18,309 nucleotides of DNA from NCBI GenBank assembly GCA_964474755.1, contig CAYYUG010000082.1:1-18309 (forward strand), in the 5' to 3' direction. Under the pieces are notes generated by a model, which saw nothing but the letters and a program-made list of their open reading frames with translations, was not told the DNA's origin and did not search any database. The DNA comes from GCA-2717185 sp964474755 (GTDB lineage: Bacteria > Pseudomonadota > Alphaproteobacteria > UBA8366 > GCA-2717185). This document shows, one piece after another, positions 1 to 7,847 of the stretch. The position numbers and the translations under genes were made by a program. Position 1 is the stretch's first letter; each line of letters opens with the position of its first letter.

Positions 1-624
1 GTTCTTGCAAAATACTGTCCCGACCATGACATCCTCGGTGAGGAGATGGGCGGTGTGCCTGATGGTGAAGGTCCGTTATGGGTTCTGGATCCAATAGATG
101 GCACGAAGGCGTTCGTCTCCGGCATGCCAGTGTTCGGCACTTTGATCGCGCTCGCGATCGAGAAACAGTTTGTAATAGGCGTCATCGATCAACCGATCAG
201 CGGCGAACGTTGGCTTGGCGCCGTGGGACAGGCAACCACTTTTAATGGCACGGAAACAAACGTCAGCAGCTGTGACACCCTGTCTGCGGCTCGGCTTTTT
301 ACGACGAGCCCAGAATATTATGCCAAGTCGGAATTACTGGACGCCTTCGATCAGTTGCGTCAGCAGGTGATGATCACGCGCTATGGGGCAGATTGCTATG
401 CCTTTGGGCTTCTGGCGTCTGGGCACGCCGATATTGTCGTGGAGGCGGCTATGAACCTCTGGGACTATGCCGCCCTGGTACCTATCGTTGAGGGGGCCGG
501 CGGGGTCATGACGGACTGGCATGGCAATCCGTTGTCACTAGAAGGCAACACGAATGTTATCGCTTCAGCGAGCGCAGGCCTTCACACTGCCGCGTTGTGT
601 TGCCTGGACGGGCAACAATTTTAA
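1..624 (+). CDS. hisN: Histidinol-phosphatase, inositol-monophosphatase type (5' end outside window)
   Basis: This is a partial gene: the frame is open from base 1 and stops at TAA 622-624, leaving 207 codons. The product belongs to the Mg-dependent inositol monophosphatase superfamily. Seen directly: a GEE metal-ligand motif (visible residues 13-15), the DPIDGT motif (residues 30-35, Asp30 and Asp33 being the expected metal ligands), and a second motif with WDYAAL followed by EGAGGV (Asp155). The run VPIVEGAGGVMTDW is typical of the HisN branch, which dephosphorylates L-histidinol phosphate in histidine biosynthesis in the cytoplasm. A general inositol monophosphatase or a CysQ-like phosphatase is the alternative. 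The ATG at position 46 cannot be the true start because it falls after the GEE motif. The next gene begins 114 bp downstream and probably belongs to another transcription unit. Confidence 0.85.
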   Translation, partial: VLAKYCPDHDILGEEMGGVPDGEGPLWVLDPIDGTKAFVSGMPVFGTLIALAIEKQFVIGVIDQPISGERWLGAVGQATTFNGTETNVSSCDTLSAARLFTTSPEYYAKSELLDAFDQLRQQVMITRYGADCYAFGLLASGHADIVVEAAMNLWDYAALVPIVEGAGGVMTDWHGNPLSLEGNTNVIASASAGLHTAALCCLDGQQF

Positions 625-693
625 TCCATGCTGATTAATTTGGGGCTGGAATAAGACGCCCAGAATTCTCAAATAATTGCCTTAATCCAGGCT
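621..693. repeat. Imperfect 12-bp direct repeat upstream of the yej operon
   Basis: TTAATCCATGCT (621-632) and TTAATCCAGGCT (682-693) match at 11 of 12 positions, with starts 61 bp apart, close to six helical turns. The first copy overlaps the hisN stop codon and, with GATTAA at 633-638, can form a weak AT-rich hairpin. The second lies in the presumed promoter region of the binding-protein gene. A regulator site is possible but unproven. Confidence 0.4.
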
Positions 694-726
694 ATGCTAT
701 TCCTGGCAGGTTAACCGCGCACCAAT

Positions 727-732
727 AAGGAG
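727..732 (+). promoter_or_regulatory. Ribosome binding site supporting a TTG start for yejA
   Basis: AAGGAG lies 6 bases before the TTG at 739-741. It supports this non-ATG start, and the resulting N-terminus is a good signal peptide. Confidence 0.7.
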
Positions 733-738
733 CCACCC

Positions 739-2580
739 TTGAACCGCATCTTCGGAACCGCTCTTTTCCTCAGTTTAGCTGCCCTCATTGTTCCTCCCGC
801 CGCCGCGCAGCCGAGCCACGGCATCGCAATGCATGGCGATCTTAAATATTCGGCGAATTTCAAGCATTTCGAATACGTGAACCCGAATGCGCCTAAAGGG
901 GGGGAAGTAAAGCGGGCCGCAACTGGCGGGTTCGACACGTTCAATCCTTACGTGATCAAAGGCCGGACGGCTGCCGGCATTGGGCATCTGTTTGAGACCC
1001 TGATGACCAGTTCGGCGGACGAAGCCTTTTCGGAATACGGATTGCTGGCAGAGACAGTTGAAACCCCGAAAGACCGATCCTGGGTTGAGTTTACTCTGCG
1101 GATGAATGCGCGGTGGCATGATGGGAAGCCCATCACGGTCGACGACGTAATCTGGACCTTCATGATGCTGAAAACCAAAGGTCGGCCGTTCTTTCGCTAT
1201 TACTATGCGGATGTTCAGGATCCGGTGAAAACGGGTGAACGGAAGGTAAGGTTTAATTTCTCCGGTGGCGTGAACCGTGAGTTACCTCTTATTGTAGGTC
1301 AACTTCCTGTTTTGCCGAAGCATTATTGGGAGGTGCGCGACTTTGAAGCGACGACTTTGGAACCGCCGCTGGGCAGTGGTCCCTACCGAATCAAAGATTT
1401 CGAACCCAATCGACACATCATCTATGAGCGCGTTCCTGACTACTGGGGCAAGAACAATCCGACACAGGTCGGCTACCATAATTTTAACCAAATTCGTTAC
1501 GACTATTATCGCGATTCGACTGTTGCAGTAGAAGCATTCAAGTCGGGCGCGTTTGATTACCGTCGCGAGAACGCGTCGAAGGTTTGGGCGACTGCGTATG
1601 AGACGCCCGCTAAACGCGATGGCATGCTCGTTATGAAGACCTTCGAACACAACCGGCCGGCGGGGATGCAGGGCTTCGTGATGAATCAGCGACGGCTAAA
1701 GTTCGCCGATTCTAGGGTCCGGCAGGCGCTGGCCTACGCATTGGATTTCGAATGGTCGAACAAGGCACTATTCTACGGCCAATATGTCCGTACGCGGAGC
1801 TATTTTGATAATTCTGAACTGGCCTCAGTAGGGATCCCGGACGGCGAGGTCCTGGCAATCCTGGAAAAATACCGCGGCCGTATCCCTGATGAAATTTTCA
1901 CCAAGGTCTATGAACCCCCCAAGACTGATGGATCGGGAGATATCCGACGCAACCTTCGGACTGCGCTGACCTTGTTAAAACAGGCAGGGTGGGCGGTCGA
2001 ACCCAAGACCAAGAAGCTTACTAAAGCTAAGACCGGAGAGACGATGTCGTTCGAAATTTTGCTGGTCAGCCCGTTGTTCGAGCGGATCGTGTTGCCCTAC
2101 ATCCGAAATCTCAAACGGTTGGGCATCGAGGCGCGGGTACGCACAGTCGAGTCCGCCCAGTACAAGGAACGGCTCGATAATTTTGATTTTGACATGATGG
2201 TGACGGGCTGGGGGCAGTCAGCATCGCCGGGCAATGAGCAGCGTAGTTATTGGGGCACGGAAGCTGCTATGCGTAAGGCTAGCCGTAACCTTTCCGGTAT
2301 CAAGGATCCCGTCCTCGATGAGTTGATCGAATTGATCATATCGGCTCCGGATCGTAAGAGCCTCGTGACCCGCGTGCAGGCGCTTGATGCGGTTCTGCAA
2401 TGGCAGCATCTCGTGGTGCCGCATTGGCACATTCCCTATGATCGGTTGGTGTTCTGGAACCGGTTCGGCCAGCCGGCAAACACGCCGGATCAGGGAACGC
2501 AGTTCATGGCATGGTGGATCGATCCGCAAAAGGATACAAAACTGGCTGAATACCGCCGCTTAGCGCCCAAAAGAAACTAA
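739..2580 (+). CDS. yejA: ABC transporter periplasmic binding protein, family 5, YejA-like
   Basis: This 613-residue protein is the substrate-capturing component of a peptide-type ABC importer. The start is a TTG with AAGGAG 6 bases upstream. It has a Sec signal peptide: NRIF, a hydrophobic stretch at about residues 7-22, and a likely cleavage after AAA at residue 23. The mature protein has family-5 solute-binding features, including NPNAPKGGE near residue 48, TFNPYVIKG, a LFETL segment and WHDGKPITVDDV near residue 130. Its size is close to that of E. coli YejA (about 600 residues). The permease genes follow 12 bp downstream, so it leads the yejABEF-type operon. In enterobacteria the Yej system imports oligopeptide-like compounds, including microcin C. 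The natural substrate here cannot be read from the sequence. Confidence 0.9.
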   Translation: MNRIFGTALFLSLAALIVPPAAAQPSHGIAMHGDLKYSANFKHFEYVNPNAPKGGEVKRAATGGFDTFNPYVIKGRTAAGIGHLFETLMTSSADEAFSEYGLLAETVETPKDRSWVEFTLRMNARWHDGKPITVDDVIWTFMMLKTKGRPFFRYYYADVQDPVKTGERKVRFNFSGGVNRELPLIVGQLPVLPKHYWEVRDFEATTLEPPLGSGPYRIKDFEPNRHIIYERVPDYWGKNNPTQVGYHNFNQIRYDYYRDSTVAVEAFKSGAFDYRRENASKVWATAYETPAKRDGMLVMKTFEHNRPAGMQGFVMNQRRLKFADSRVRQALAYALDFEWSNKALFYGQYVRTRSYFDNSELASVGIPDGEVLAILEKYRGRIPDEIFTKVYEPPKTDGSGDIRRNLRTALTLLKQAGWAVEPKTKKLTKAKTGETMSFEILLVSPLFERIVLPYIRNLKRLGIEARVRTVESAQYKERLDNFDFDMMVTGWGQSASPGNEQRSYWGTEAAMRKASRNLSGIKDPVLDELIELIISAPDRKSLVTRVQALDAVLQWQHLVVPHWHIPYDRLVFWNRFGQPANTPDQGTQFMAWWIDPQKDTKLAEYRRLAPKRN

Positions 2581-2592
2581 CGCCGCCGCTCC

Positions 2593-3696
2593 ATGCTGCC
2601 CTATATCATCCGACGTCTGCTGCTGGTTGTCCCGACATTGTTCGCGATTATGGCAATCAACTTTGCCATCGTGCAGTTCGCGCCCGGCGGTCCAGTGGCG
2701 CAGCTTTTGGCCGAGATTGAGGGGACAGCTGTCGACGCCACTGCGAGGATTGGGGGTCAGGCCGGATCTGAGGTGGGAGCTGGATCGACGGCACAGCCGG
2801 GCAGCGGCGAGAGAACCTATCGCGGTGCACAGGGGCTCAATCCCGAGTTCATAAAGGAGATCGAGAAGCAGTTTGGCTTCGACAAGCCGCCCCTAGAACG
2901 CTTCGCTTTGATGCTTAGCAACTACGCCACGTTCGATTTCGGCAAGAGCTATTTCCGCGACGAGACAGTGGTCAATCTGGTGCTGGAGAAAATGCCAGTA
3001 TCCATCTCACTTGGAATTTGGACGACGTTGCTGGTCTATCTGATCTCAATCCCACTCGGTGTTGGCAAAGCGGTGTGCGATGGGTCGAAGTTCGATGTCT
3101 GGTCGAGCATGGTTGTTATCATCGGCAATGCAGTGCCGGGTTTCCTGTTTGCTATTTTGTTGATCGTGTTGTTTGCGGGCGGACAATATTTCGATTGGTT
3201 CCCCCTGCGCGGCCTGACCTCTGACAATTGGGAAACGCTATCTTGGCCGGCCAAGGTTGTCGATTATTTCTGGCATTTGGCCCTACCGTTGACTGCGATG
3301 CTGATCGGGTCCTTCGCGACCTTGACCTTACTGACTAAGAACTCATTTCTAGAGGAGATCAACAAGCAGTTCGTTGTCACAGCGCGGGCCAAAGGTTTGA
3401 CGGAACTCCGCGTTCTCTATGGCCACGTATTCCGTAATGCGATGTTAATCGTCATTGCTGGATTTCCATCCGCCTTCATCGGCATCTTGTTCACGAGCAC
3501 GCTACTAATTGAAATCATTTTCTCGCTCGATGGGCTCGGGTTATTGGGCTTCGAGGCGGTGATCAACCGTGATTATCCGGTGATGTTCGCGTCGCTCTAC
3601 TTTTTCACCCTGCTAGGGTTGATCATGGGTATTGTCAGTGATGTGATGTACATGCTGATCGACCCGCGTATTGATTTTGAGGCGTACGGTGCATGA
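2593..3696 (+). CDS. yejB: ABC transporter inner-membrane permease, YejB type
   Basis: This 367-residue permease matches the YejB length (about 364 in E. coli). The N-terminus is typical of DppB/OppB-like permeases (YIIRRLLLVVPTLF). The first membrane helix at about residues 9-31 is followed by a long periplasmic stretch rich in Gly, Ala and Ser (about residues 45-80), which is usual for YejB. More helices follow from about residue 130. The cytoplasmic EAA-type loop that contacts the ATPase is at about residues 254-285 (ARAKG, then GHVFRNA). The gene starts 12 bp after the binding-protein gene and shares ATGA with the next gene, which indicates translational coupling. With YejE it forms the membrane channel. 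Confidence 0.92.
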   Translation: MLPYIIRRLLLVVPTLFAIMAINFAIVQFAPGGPVAQLLAEIEGTAVDATARIGGQAGSEVGAGSTAQPGSGERTYRGAQGLNPEFIKEIEKQFGFDKPPLERFALMLSNYATFDFGKSYFRDETVVNLVLEKMPVSISLGIWTTLLVYLISIPLGVGKAVCDGSKFDVWSSMVVIIGNAVPGFLFAILLIVLFAGGQYFDWFPLRGLTSDNWETLSWPAKVVDYFWHLALPLTAMLIGSFATLTLLTKNSFLEEINKQFVVTARAKGLTELRVLYGHVFRNAMLIVIAGFPSAFIGILFTSTLLIEIIFSLDGLGLLGFEAVINRDYPVMFASLYFFTLLGLIMGIVSDVMYMLIDPRIDFEAYGA

Positions 3697-4757
3697 CCGA
3701 CGCTGGGATCGAGCAGGACCGTGTTTTGGGGTTTGCGATCCGGCCACTAACGCGGCGGCGGCTAGAGAACTTCAAGGCCAACAAGCGCGGCTTCTGGTCG
3801 TTGTGGATATTCCTGTTCCTGTTCGTTGTCTCGCTGTTCGCGGAAGTGATTGCGAACGATCGGCCAATCCTGATCGCATATGATGGCGACTTTTACACGC
3901 CATTCCTTGTGTCTTACGCAGAGACCGAATTTGGCGGCGAGTTTCCGACCGAAGCGGACTATACAGACCTCTTCGTGGTAGAGCTGGTAGAAAAAAAAGG
4001 TTGGATACTATGGCCGCCGATCCGTTTCAGCTACGACACCAACATCACGGACCTGGGGGTGCCGGCACCGTCGCCGCCGACGGCGCGTAACTGGCTTGGC
4101 ACAGATGACCAGTCGCGCGACGTGGTTGCCCGGATGATCTACGGTTTCCGTATTTCTGTGGCGTTTGGGCTTATTCTGACATTTTTCAGTTCCCTCATCG
4201 GTATCGCAGCCGGAGCGTTGCAGGGCTATTTTGGTGGGCTACTCGATTTGATCGGGCAGCGGTTGATCGAGATCTGGGCGGGCATGCCGGTGCTGTTTAT
4301 TTTGATTATTTTGGCCAGCATCGTGACGCCGAACTTTTGGTGGCTGCTTGGGCTGATGCTGCTATTCAGCTGGACGGCGCTAGTCGGTCTGGTGCGTGCA
4401 GAAGTGTTACGGGCGCGCAATTTAGAATATGTGAAAGCGGCGCGGGCGCTGGGTGTGTCGGACCACAAGATAATGTTCCGCCACGTGCTGCCGAATGCAA
4501 TGGTCGCGACCCTGACCTTCCTGCCTTTCATCACGTCGGGTGCGCTGGTCACCCTGACGTCGCTCGATTTTCTCGGCTTCGGCTTACCTCCGGGATCACC
4601 GTCGTTGGGCGAATTGCTTAAGCAGGGGAAAGACAATCTGCAGGCGCCCTGGCTTGGCATCGCCGGCTTCATCATCATCAGCGTGATGCTAACTTTGTTG
4701 GTCTTTGTCGGCGAGGGAGTGCGCGACGCATTCGACCCACGGAAGGCGCAGCGGTAG
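3693..4757 (+). CDS. yejE: ABC transporter inner-membrane permease, YejE type
   Basis: This 354-residue permease is the partner of YejB, slightly longer than E. coli YejE (341). The start ATG overlaps the yejB stop in ATGA. One helix lies at about residues 29-50. A periplasmic domain follows, including NWLGTDDQSRDVVARMIYG, the usual DppC/OppC family signature just before the permease domain. The transmembrane permease domain then contains the EAA loop at about residues 245-270 (AARALG, then HVLPNAM). The cytoplasmic N-terminus carries the RPLTRRRLENFKANKRG segment common in this family. The ATPase gene starts 10 bp downstream. Confidence 0.92.
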   Translation: MTDAGIEQDRVLGFAIRPLTRRRLENFKANKRGFWSLWIFLFLFVVSLFAEVIANDRPILIAYDGDFYTPFLVSYAETEFGGEFPTEADYTDLFVVELVEKKGWILWPPIRFSYDTNITDLGVPAPSPPTARNWLGTDDQSRDVVARMIYGFRISVAFGLILTFFSSLIGIAAGALQGYFGGLLDLIGQRLIEIWAGMPVLFILIILASIVTPNFWWLLGLMLLFSWTALVGLVRAEVLRARNLEYVKAARALGVSDHKIMFRHVLPNAMVATLTFLPFITSGALVTLTSLDFLGFGLPPGSPSLGELLKQGKDNLQAPWLGIAGFIIISVMLTLLVFVGEGVRDAFDPRKAQR

Positions 4758-4767
4758 GGTAAGTGAA

Positions 4768-6411
4768 ATGGCGACGGAAAAGCTTCTTTCCATCGATGAT
4801 CTTTCGGTCAATTTTGACACGCCAAGCGGTGTGGTCGAGGCAGTACGTCACATCTCTTTCGATATAGGCAAGGGTGAAACCGTCGCGCTGGTAGGCGAGT
4901 CGGGTTCTGGCAAGTCAGCTACGGCCCTGTCGGTATTGCAATTGCTGCCATACCCTGTAGCCCGGCATCCGAGTGGTTCAGTGCGGTTGCAGGGTGACGA
5001 AGTCATGGGCACCGACGAGACAGCTTTGCGTGACATTAGAGGTAACCGGATTTCGATGATTTTCCAGGAGCCAATGTCGTCTCTAAATCCGCTGCATACG
5101 GTTCACAAGCAAATCGCCGAGACCCTAATCTTGCATAAGGGGATGTCGGAGATAGAGGCGCGGGCCCGGGTACTGGAACTATTGAAACTGGTCGGCCTTG
5201 TCAACGCGGAGCAACGTCTCACTGCCTATCCGCACGAGCTCTCTGGTGGACAACGCCAGCGAGTGATGATCGCTATGGCGCTAGCGAACGAACCCGATCT
5301 GTTGATTGCCGACGAACCGACGACGGCACTCGACGTGACGATCCAGGCCCAGATCCTGAAGTTGCTGAAGGACCTGCAGGCAGAGTTCGGCATGGCTATG
5401 CTGTTCATCACCCATGACCTCGGCATCGTGAGAAAAATCGCCGACCGTGTGTGTGTGATGTGTGAAGGTGAAATCGTGGAGACCGGCGAGACCGCTTCCC
5501 TGTTCGCCAACCCGGAGCACGAATATACGCAACGTCTGCTGGCGGCCGAGCCGAAGCGCAGCAAACGCGTGCTGGAGGATGCGGCACCTCTGATTATCGA
5601 GGGTGAAGACGTTAAGGTGTGGTTCCCTATCAAGAAGGGGTTGTTGCGACGGACGGTTGACCATGTACGCGCCGTTGACGGCATTAGCGTCACGGTTCGT
5701 GCCGGGCAGACGGTCGGTGTCGTTGGGGAATCAGGTTCCGGAAAGACAACTTTAGGTATGGCACTGCTGCGGCTAGAAAAGTCGACCGGTGGCATCCGCT
5801 TCGAGGGGCAGGATATACAGGGCCTTTCGGTTTCCGATCTGCAGCCTCTGCGGCGTCAGATGCAGGTCGTCTTCCAGGACCCGTTCGGGTCGTTGTCTCC
5901 GCGGATGTCGATTGGTGAGATCATCGCCGAAGGGCTCAAGATCCATGATCCGGATAGCGATGCGGCAGGCCGCAATGTAAAGGTTGTCCAGGCGTTGCAG
6001 GACGTCGACCTGGAACCGAAAAGCCGTTTCCGCTACCCGCACGAGTTTTCCGGCGGACAGCGCCAGCGCATCGCCATCGCCAGGGCCATCGTGCTGCGCC
6101 CGCGCTTCATCGTGCTAGACGAGCCGACCTCGGCGCTCGATATGTCGATCCAGGCGCAGATCATCCGGTTATTGAGCGACTTGCAACGCAAATACGGGCT
6201 CGCCTACCTATTCATCAGCCACGATCTGAAGGTGGTCCGGGCGCTCTCTGACCATGTCATTGTCATGAAGGACGGCAAGGTCATCGAACAGGGCGCGACC
6301 GAAGCTATTTTCGACAAGCCGGTCGAGCCATACACCAAAGCATTGATGGCGGCGGCCTTTGATATGGAGTTCGACGAACGCACGGTTGCCGAGGGCATCG
6401 TCCGCATGTAA
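4768..6411 (+). CDS. yejF: ABC transporter double ATPase, YejF type
   Basis: This 547-residue protein carries two full ATP-binding cassettes and powers the importer from the cytoplasmic face. Domain 1 has Walker A GESGSGKS (43-50), signature LSGGQ (158-162) and Walker B ending in Asp182-Glu183. Domain 2 has Walker A GESGSGKT (320-327), signature FSGGQ (427-431) and Walker B with Asp451-Glu452. Both catalytic glutamates and switch histidines (FITHD, FISHD) are present, so both sites look active. The OppD/OppF-type C-terminal extension follows each domain. I chose ATG 4768 (MATEKLLSIDDL). The frame is open further upstream to an ATG at 4705, but that would lie inside yejE and add 21 unrelated residues. 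The Shine-Dalgarno is weak (TAAGTGA), and translation is probably coupled to yejE. Confidence 0.92.
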   Translation: MATEKLLSIDDLSVNFDTPSGVVEAVRHISFDIGKGETVALVGESGSGKSATALSVLQLLPYPVARHPSGSVRLQGDEVMGTDETALRDIRGNRISMIFQEPMSSLNPLHTVHKQIAETLILHKGMSEIEARARVLELLKLVGLVNAEQRLTAYPHELSGGQRQRVMIAMALANEPDLLIADEPTTALDVTIQAQILKLLKDLQAEFGMAMLFITHDLGIVRKIADRVCVMCEGEIVETGETASLFANPEHEYTQRLLAAEPKRSKRVLEDAAPLIIEGEDVKVWFPIKKGLLRRTVDHVRAVDGISVTVRAGQTVGVVGESGSGKTTLGMALLRLEKSTGGIRFEGQDIQGLSVSDLQPLRRQMQVVFQDPFGSLSPRMSIGEIIAEGLKIHDPDSDAAGRNVKVVQALQDVDLEPKSRFRYPHEFSGGQRQRIAIARAIVLRPRFIVLDEPTSALDMSIQAQIIRLLSDLQRKYGLAYLFISHDLKVVRALSDHVIVMKDGKVIEQGATEAIFDKPVEPYTKALMAAAFDMEFDERTVAEGIVRM

Positions 6412-6428
6412 GCCTTCTTTAATTAGGT

Positions 6429-6436
6429 AAGGAGGT
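6429..6436 (+). promoter_or_regulatory. Near-perfect Shine-Dalgarno for ghrA
   Basis: AAGGAGGT lies 5 bases before ATG 6442. It is the strongest ribosome binding site in the window and fixes this start. It suggests ghrA is translated independently of yejF, even if they are co-transcribed. Confidence 0.75.
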
Positions 6437-6441
6437 GCCTT

Positions 6442-7371
6442 ATGAAACTGATCATCAAACCCGATTTGGAGCATACTCGCTCCTGGAACGACGTTTTCTC
6501 TGAGGCCATGCCGGAGATGCCGGTACGTGATTGGGCCGACCCAGGTGATATGGCGGACATTGAATACGCCTTCGTCTGGGCACCGGAACCAGGGGCGCTG
6601 CGTAAGTTTCCCAACCTGAAATGCATCTTTTCGATCGGTGCCGGGGTTGATCATTTATTGAAGGATCCGGACCTGCCGGACGGTGTGCCTATCGTCCGCA
6701 TGGTCGAGCCGGAACTGACACAGGGCATGAGTGAATACGTTACCATGCACGTTCTGCGCTATCACCGTGAAGTCCCAGCCCTGGAGCAACAGCAGCGCGA
6801 CAAGGTCTGGCACGAGCTGATCGCGCCGACGGCGCCGAGCCGTAAGGTCGGACTGTTAGGTTTCGGTGTTTTGGGGCAGGATGCGGCCCGGGTTCTGCGC
6901 GTGTTGAAATTCGACCTGGCTAGCTGGTCGCGCACCCCGAAACGGGTCGCGGGTGTCCAGTCATTTTACGGCGCGGATGGTTTAGGGCCTTTCCTTGCTC
7001 GCACGGAGATCCTCGTTTGCCTCCTGCCGCTAACGGCGAAGACCCAAGGAATTTTGAATCGCGACCTGTTAGCGAAATTGCCACGCGGCGCCTGTCTGAT
7101 CAACGCCGGCCGTGGTGGCCATCAGGTAGAGGAGGATATTCTGGCGGCACTAGACAGCGGTCAATTAGCAGGTGCGACCCTCGACGTGTTTCTTACCGAG
7201 CCGCTACCCACCGGCAGCCCGTTCTGGACACACCCAAAGGTCACGCTGACGCCGCACATTGCCAGCGTCACACAACAGGTTTCCGCCATCGAGCAAGTTG
7301 TCGCCAACATCCGCCGTATCCAAGCCGGCAAAACGCCGTTAAATACCGTGGATAGAGAGTTAGGATATTGA
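6442..7371 (+). CDS. ghrA: Glyoxylate/hydroxypyruvate reductase A-type 2-hydroxyacid dehydrogenase
   Basis: This 309-residue cytoplasmic enzyme is the same size as GhrA (about 312 in E. coli). The family reduces glyoxylate to glycolate and hydroxypyruvate to D-glycerate with NAD(P)H. The Rossmann nucleotide-binding loop GFGVLG is at residues 140-145. The expected catalytic triad is visible: Arg224 in NAGRG, Glu253 in LTEPLP, and His272 in TPHIAS. The substrate-loop signature GAGVDHLL is near residue 67. Ser148-like positions after the loop favour neither NAD nor NADP clearly. The gene follows yejF by 30 bp on the same strand, so it is probably in the same transcript. The true substrate could be another 2-oxo acid derived from the imported compound. 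Confidence 0.88.
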   Translation: MKLIIKPDLEHTRSWNDVFSEAMPEMPVRDWADPGDMADIEYAFVWAPEPGALRKFPNLKCIFSIGAGVDHLLKDPDLPDGVPIVRMVEPELTQGMSEYVTMHVLRYHREVPALEQQQRDKVWHELIAPTAPSRKVGLLGFGVLGQDAARVLRVLKFDLASWSRTPKRVAGVQSFYGADGLGPFLARTEILVCLLPLTAKTQGILNRDLLAKLPRGACLINAGRGGHQVEEDILAALDSGQLAGATLDVFLTEPLPTGSPFWTHPKVTLTPHIASVTQQVSAIEQVVANIRRIQAGKTPLNTVDRELGY

Positions 7372-7388
7372 GAAATTAATGCAGGGCC

Positions 7389-7619
7389 ATGGTTTTCTAT
7401 GCCGTTTACATGATGAACGATGTTGAGGCCTGGGACGATGGCAACGATACCGTCACCTTGAAGGCGCCTTTAAACGACCCTGAAATGGTTGTGAAATGCG
7501 ACTATGGCCCACGATTGTACCGCCTCACGCTGGGAGCTATGACGCCAGAGGCTCACGCATCGCTTGCGGTTGCGGCGTCAGAGAGACCTTCAGAAGAAGC
7601 GCTAGTTGATGCGAAGTGA
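7389..7619 (+). CDS. Small hypothetical protein, 76 codons
   Basis: I do not recognise this protein. It is 76 residues long and acidic, with no signal peptide, membrane helix, cysteine pair or repeat. Visible segments include VYMMNDVEAWDDGN near the N-terminus, MVVKCDYGPRLYRLTLGAM in the middle, and an Ala/Glu-rich end. The start is 17 bp after ghrA on the same strand. There is an in-frame TAA just upstream at 7377-7379, so it cannot be longer. The Shine-Dalgarno (GCAGGG) is too close to be good, so Met8 or Met9 (7410 or 7413) could be the true start. A composition similar to its neighbours and its place between two enzyme genes favour a real gene, but it could be a chance ORF. Confidence 0.45.
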   Translation: MVFYAVYMMNDVEAWDDGNDTVTLKAPLNDPEMVVKCDYGPRLYRLTLGAMTPEAHASLAVAASERPSEEALVDAK

Positions 7620-7836
7620 GGTCGGGCGCTTCCCTTCGTGAACTGTCGACCGACGGGCCGCGCCACAGATTCACACCCTGCGTTGACGACAACTCAACCG
7701 TCATAATGTTCATCGTAACCAAAATCCGTTTTAAAAATATCTTCCCGTATAGGGCAGAATAGGTTTCCTCATAGTGAAGATCGCTTGCCTGATCGCCAAG
7801 AATTTGGGAGTTTGCCGGCGCAGTTGGGAAGCGAAA

Positions 7837-7841
7837 TAAGG
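7837..7841 (+). promoter_or_regulatory. Ribosome binding site deciding the COG4091-type dehydrogenase start
   Basis: TAAGG lies 6 bases before ATG 7848. It favours that start over the in-frame TTG at 7785, whose extra 21 residues look like untranslated leader. Confidence 0.55.
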
Positions 7842-7847
7842 CCGTCC

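Noticed and set aside
677..703. TTGCCT with TATTCC as a promoter for yejA
   Set aside because: Both boxes are weak and the spacer is 15 bases; not strong enough to list.
4705..4767. In-frame upstream extension of the YejF ORF to ATG 4705
   Set aside because: It would overlap yejE by over 50 bp and add residues unlike the family. ATG 4768 gives the expected N-terminus.
7621..7664. GGCGC and GCGCC arms after the small ORF as a terminator
   Set aside because: The stem is only 5 bp with a 30-base loop, and no T-run follows.
7683..7709. TTGACG followed by CATAAT or TAATGT as a promoter for the COG4091-type gene
   Set aside because: The spacers are 13 or 15 bases, too short for a standard promoter. 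The 228-bp gap (7620-7847) probably holds one, but I cannot place it.
7785..7847. TTG start adding 21 residues to the COG4091-type dehydrogenase
   Set aside because: No ribosome binding site precedes it. ATG 7848 has TAAGG 6 bases upstream and gives the usual family start.
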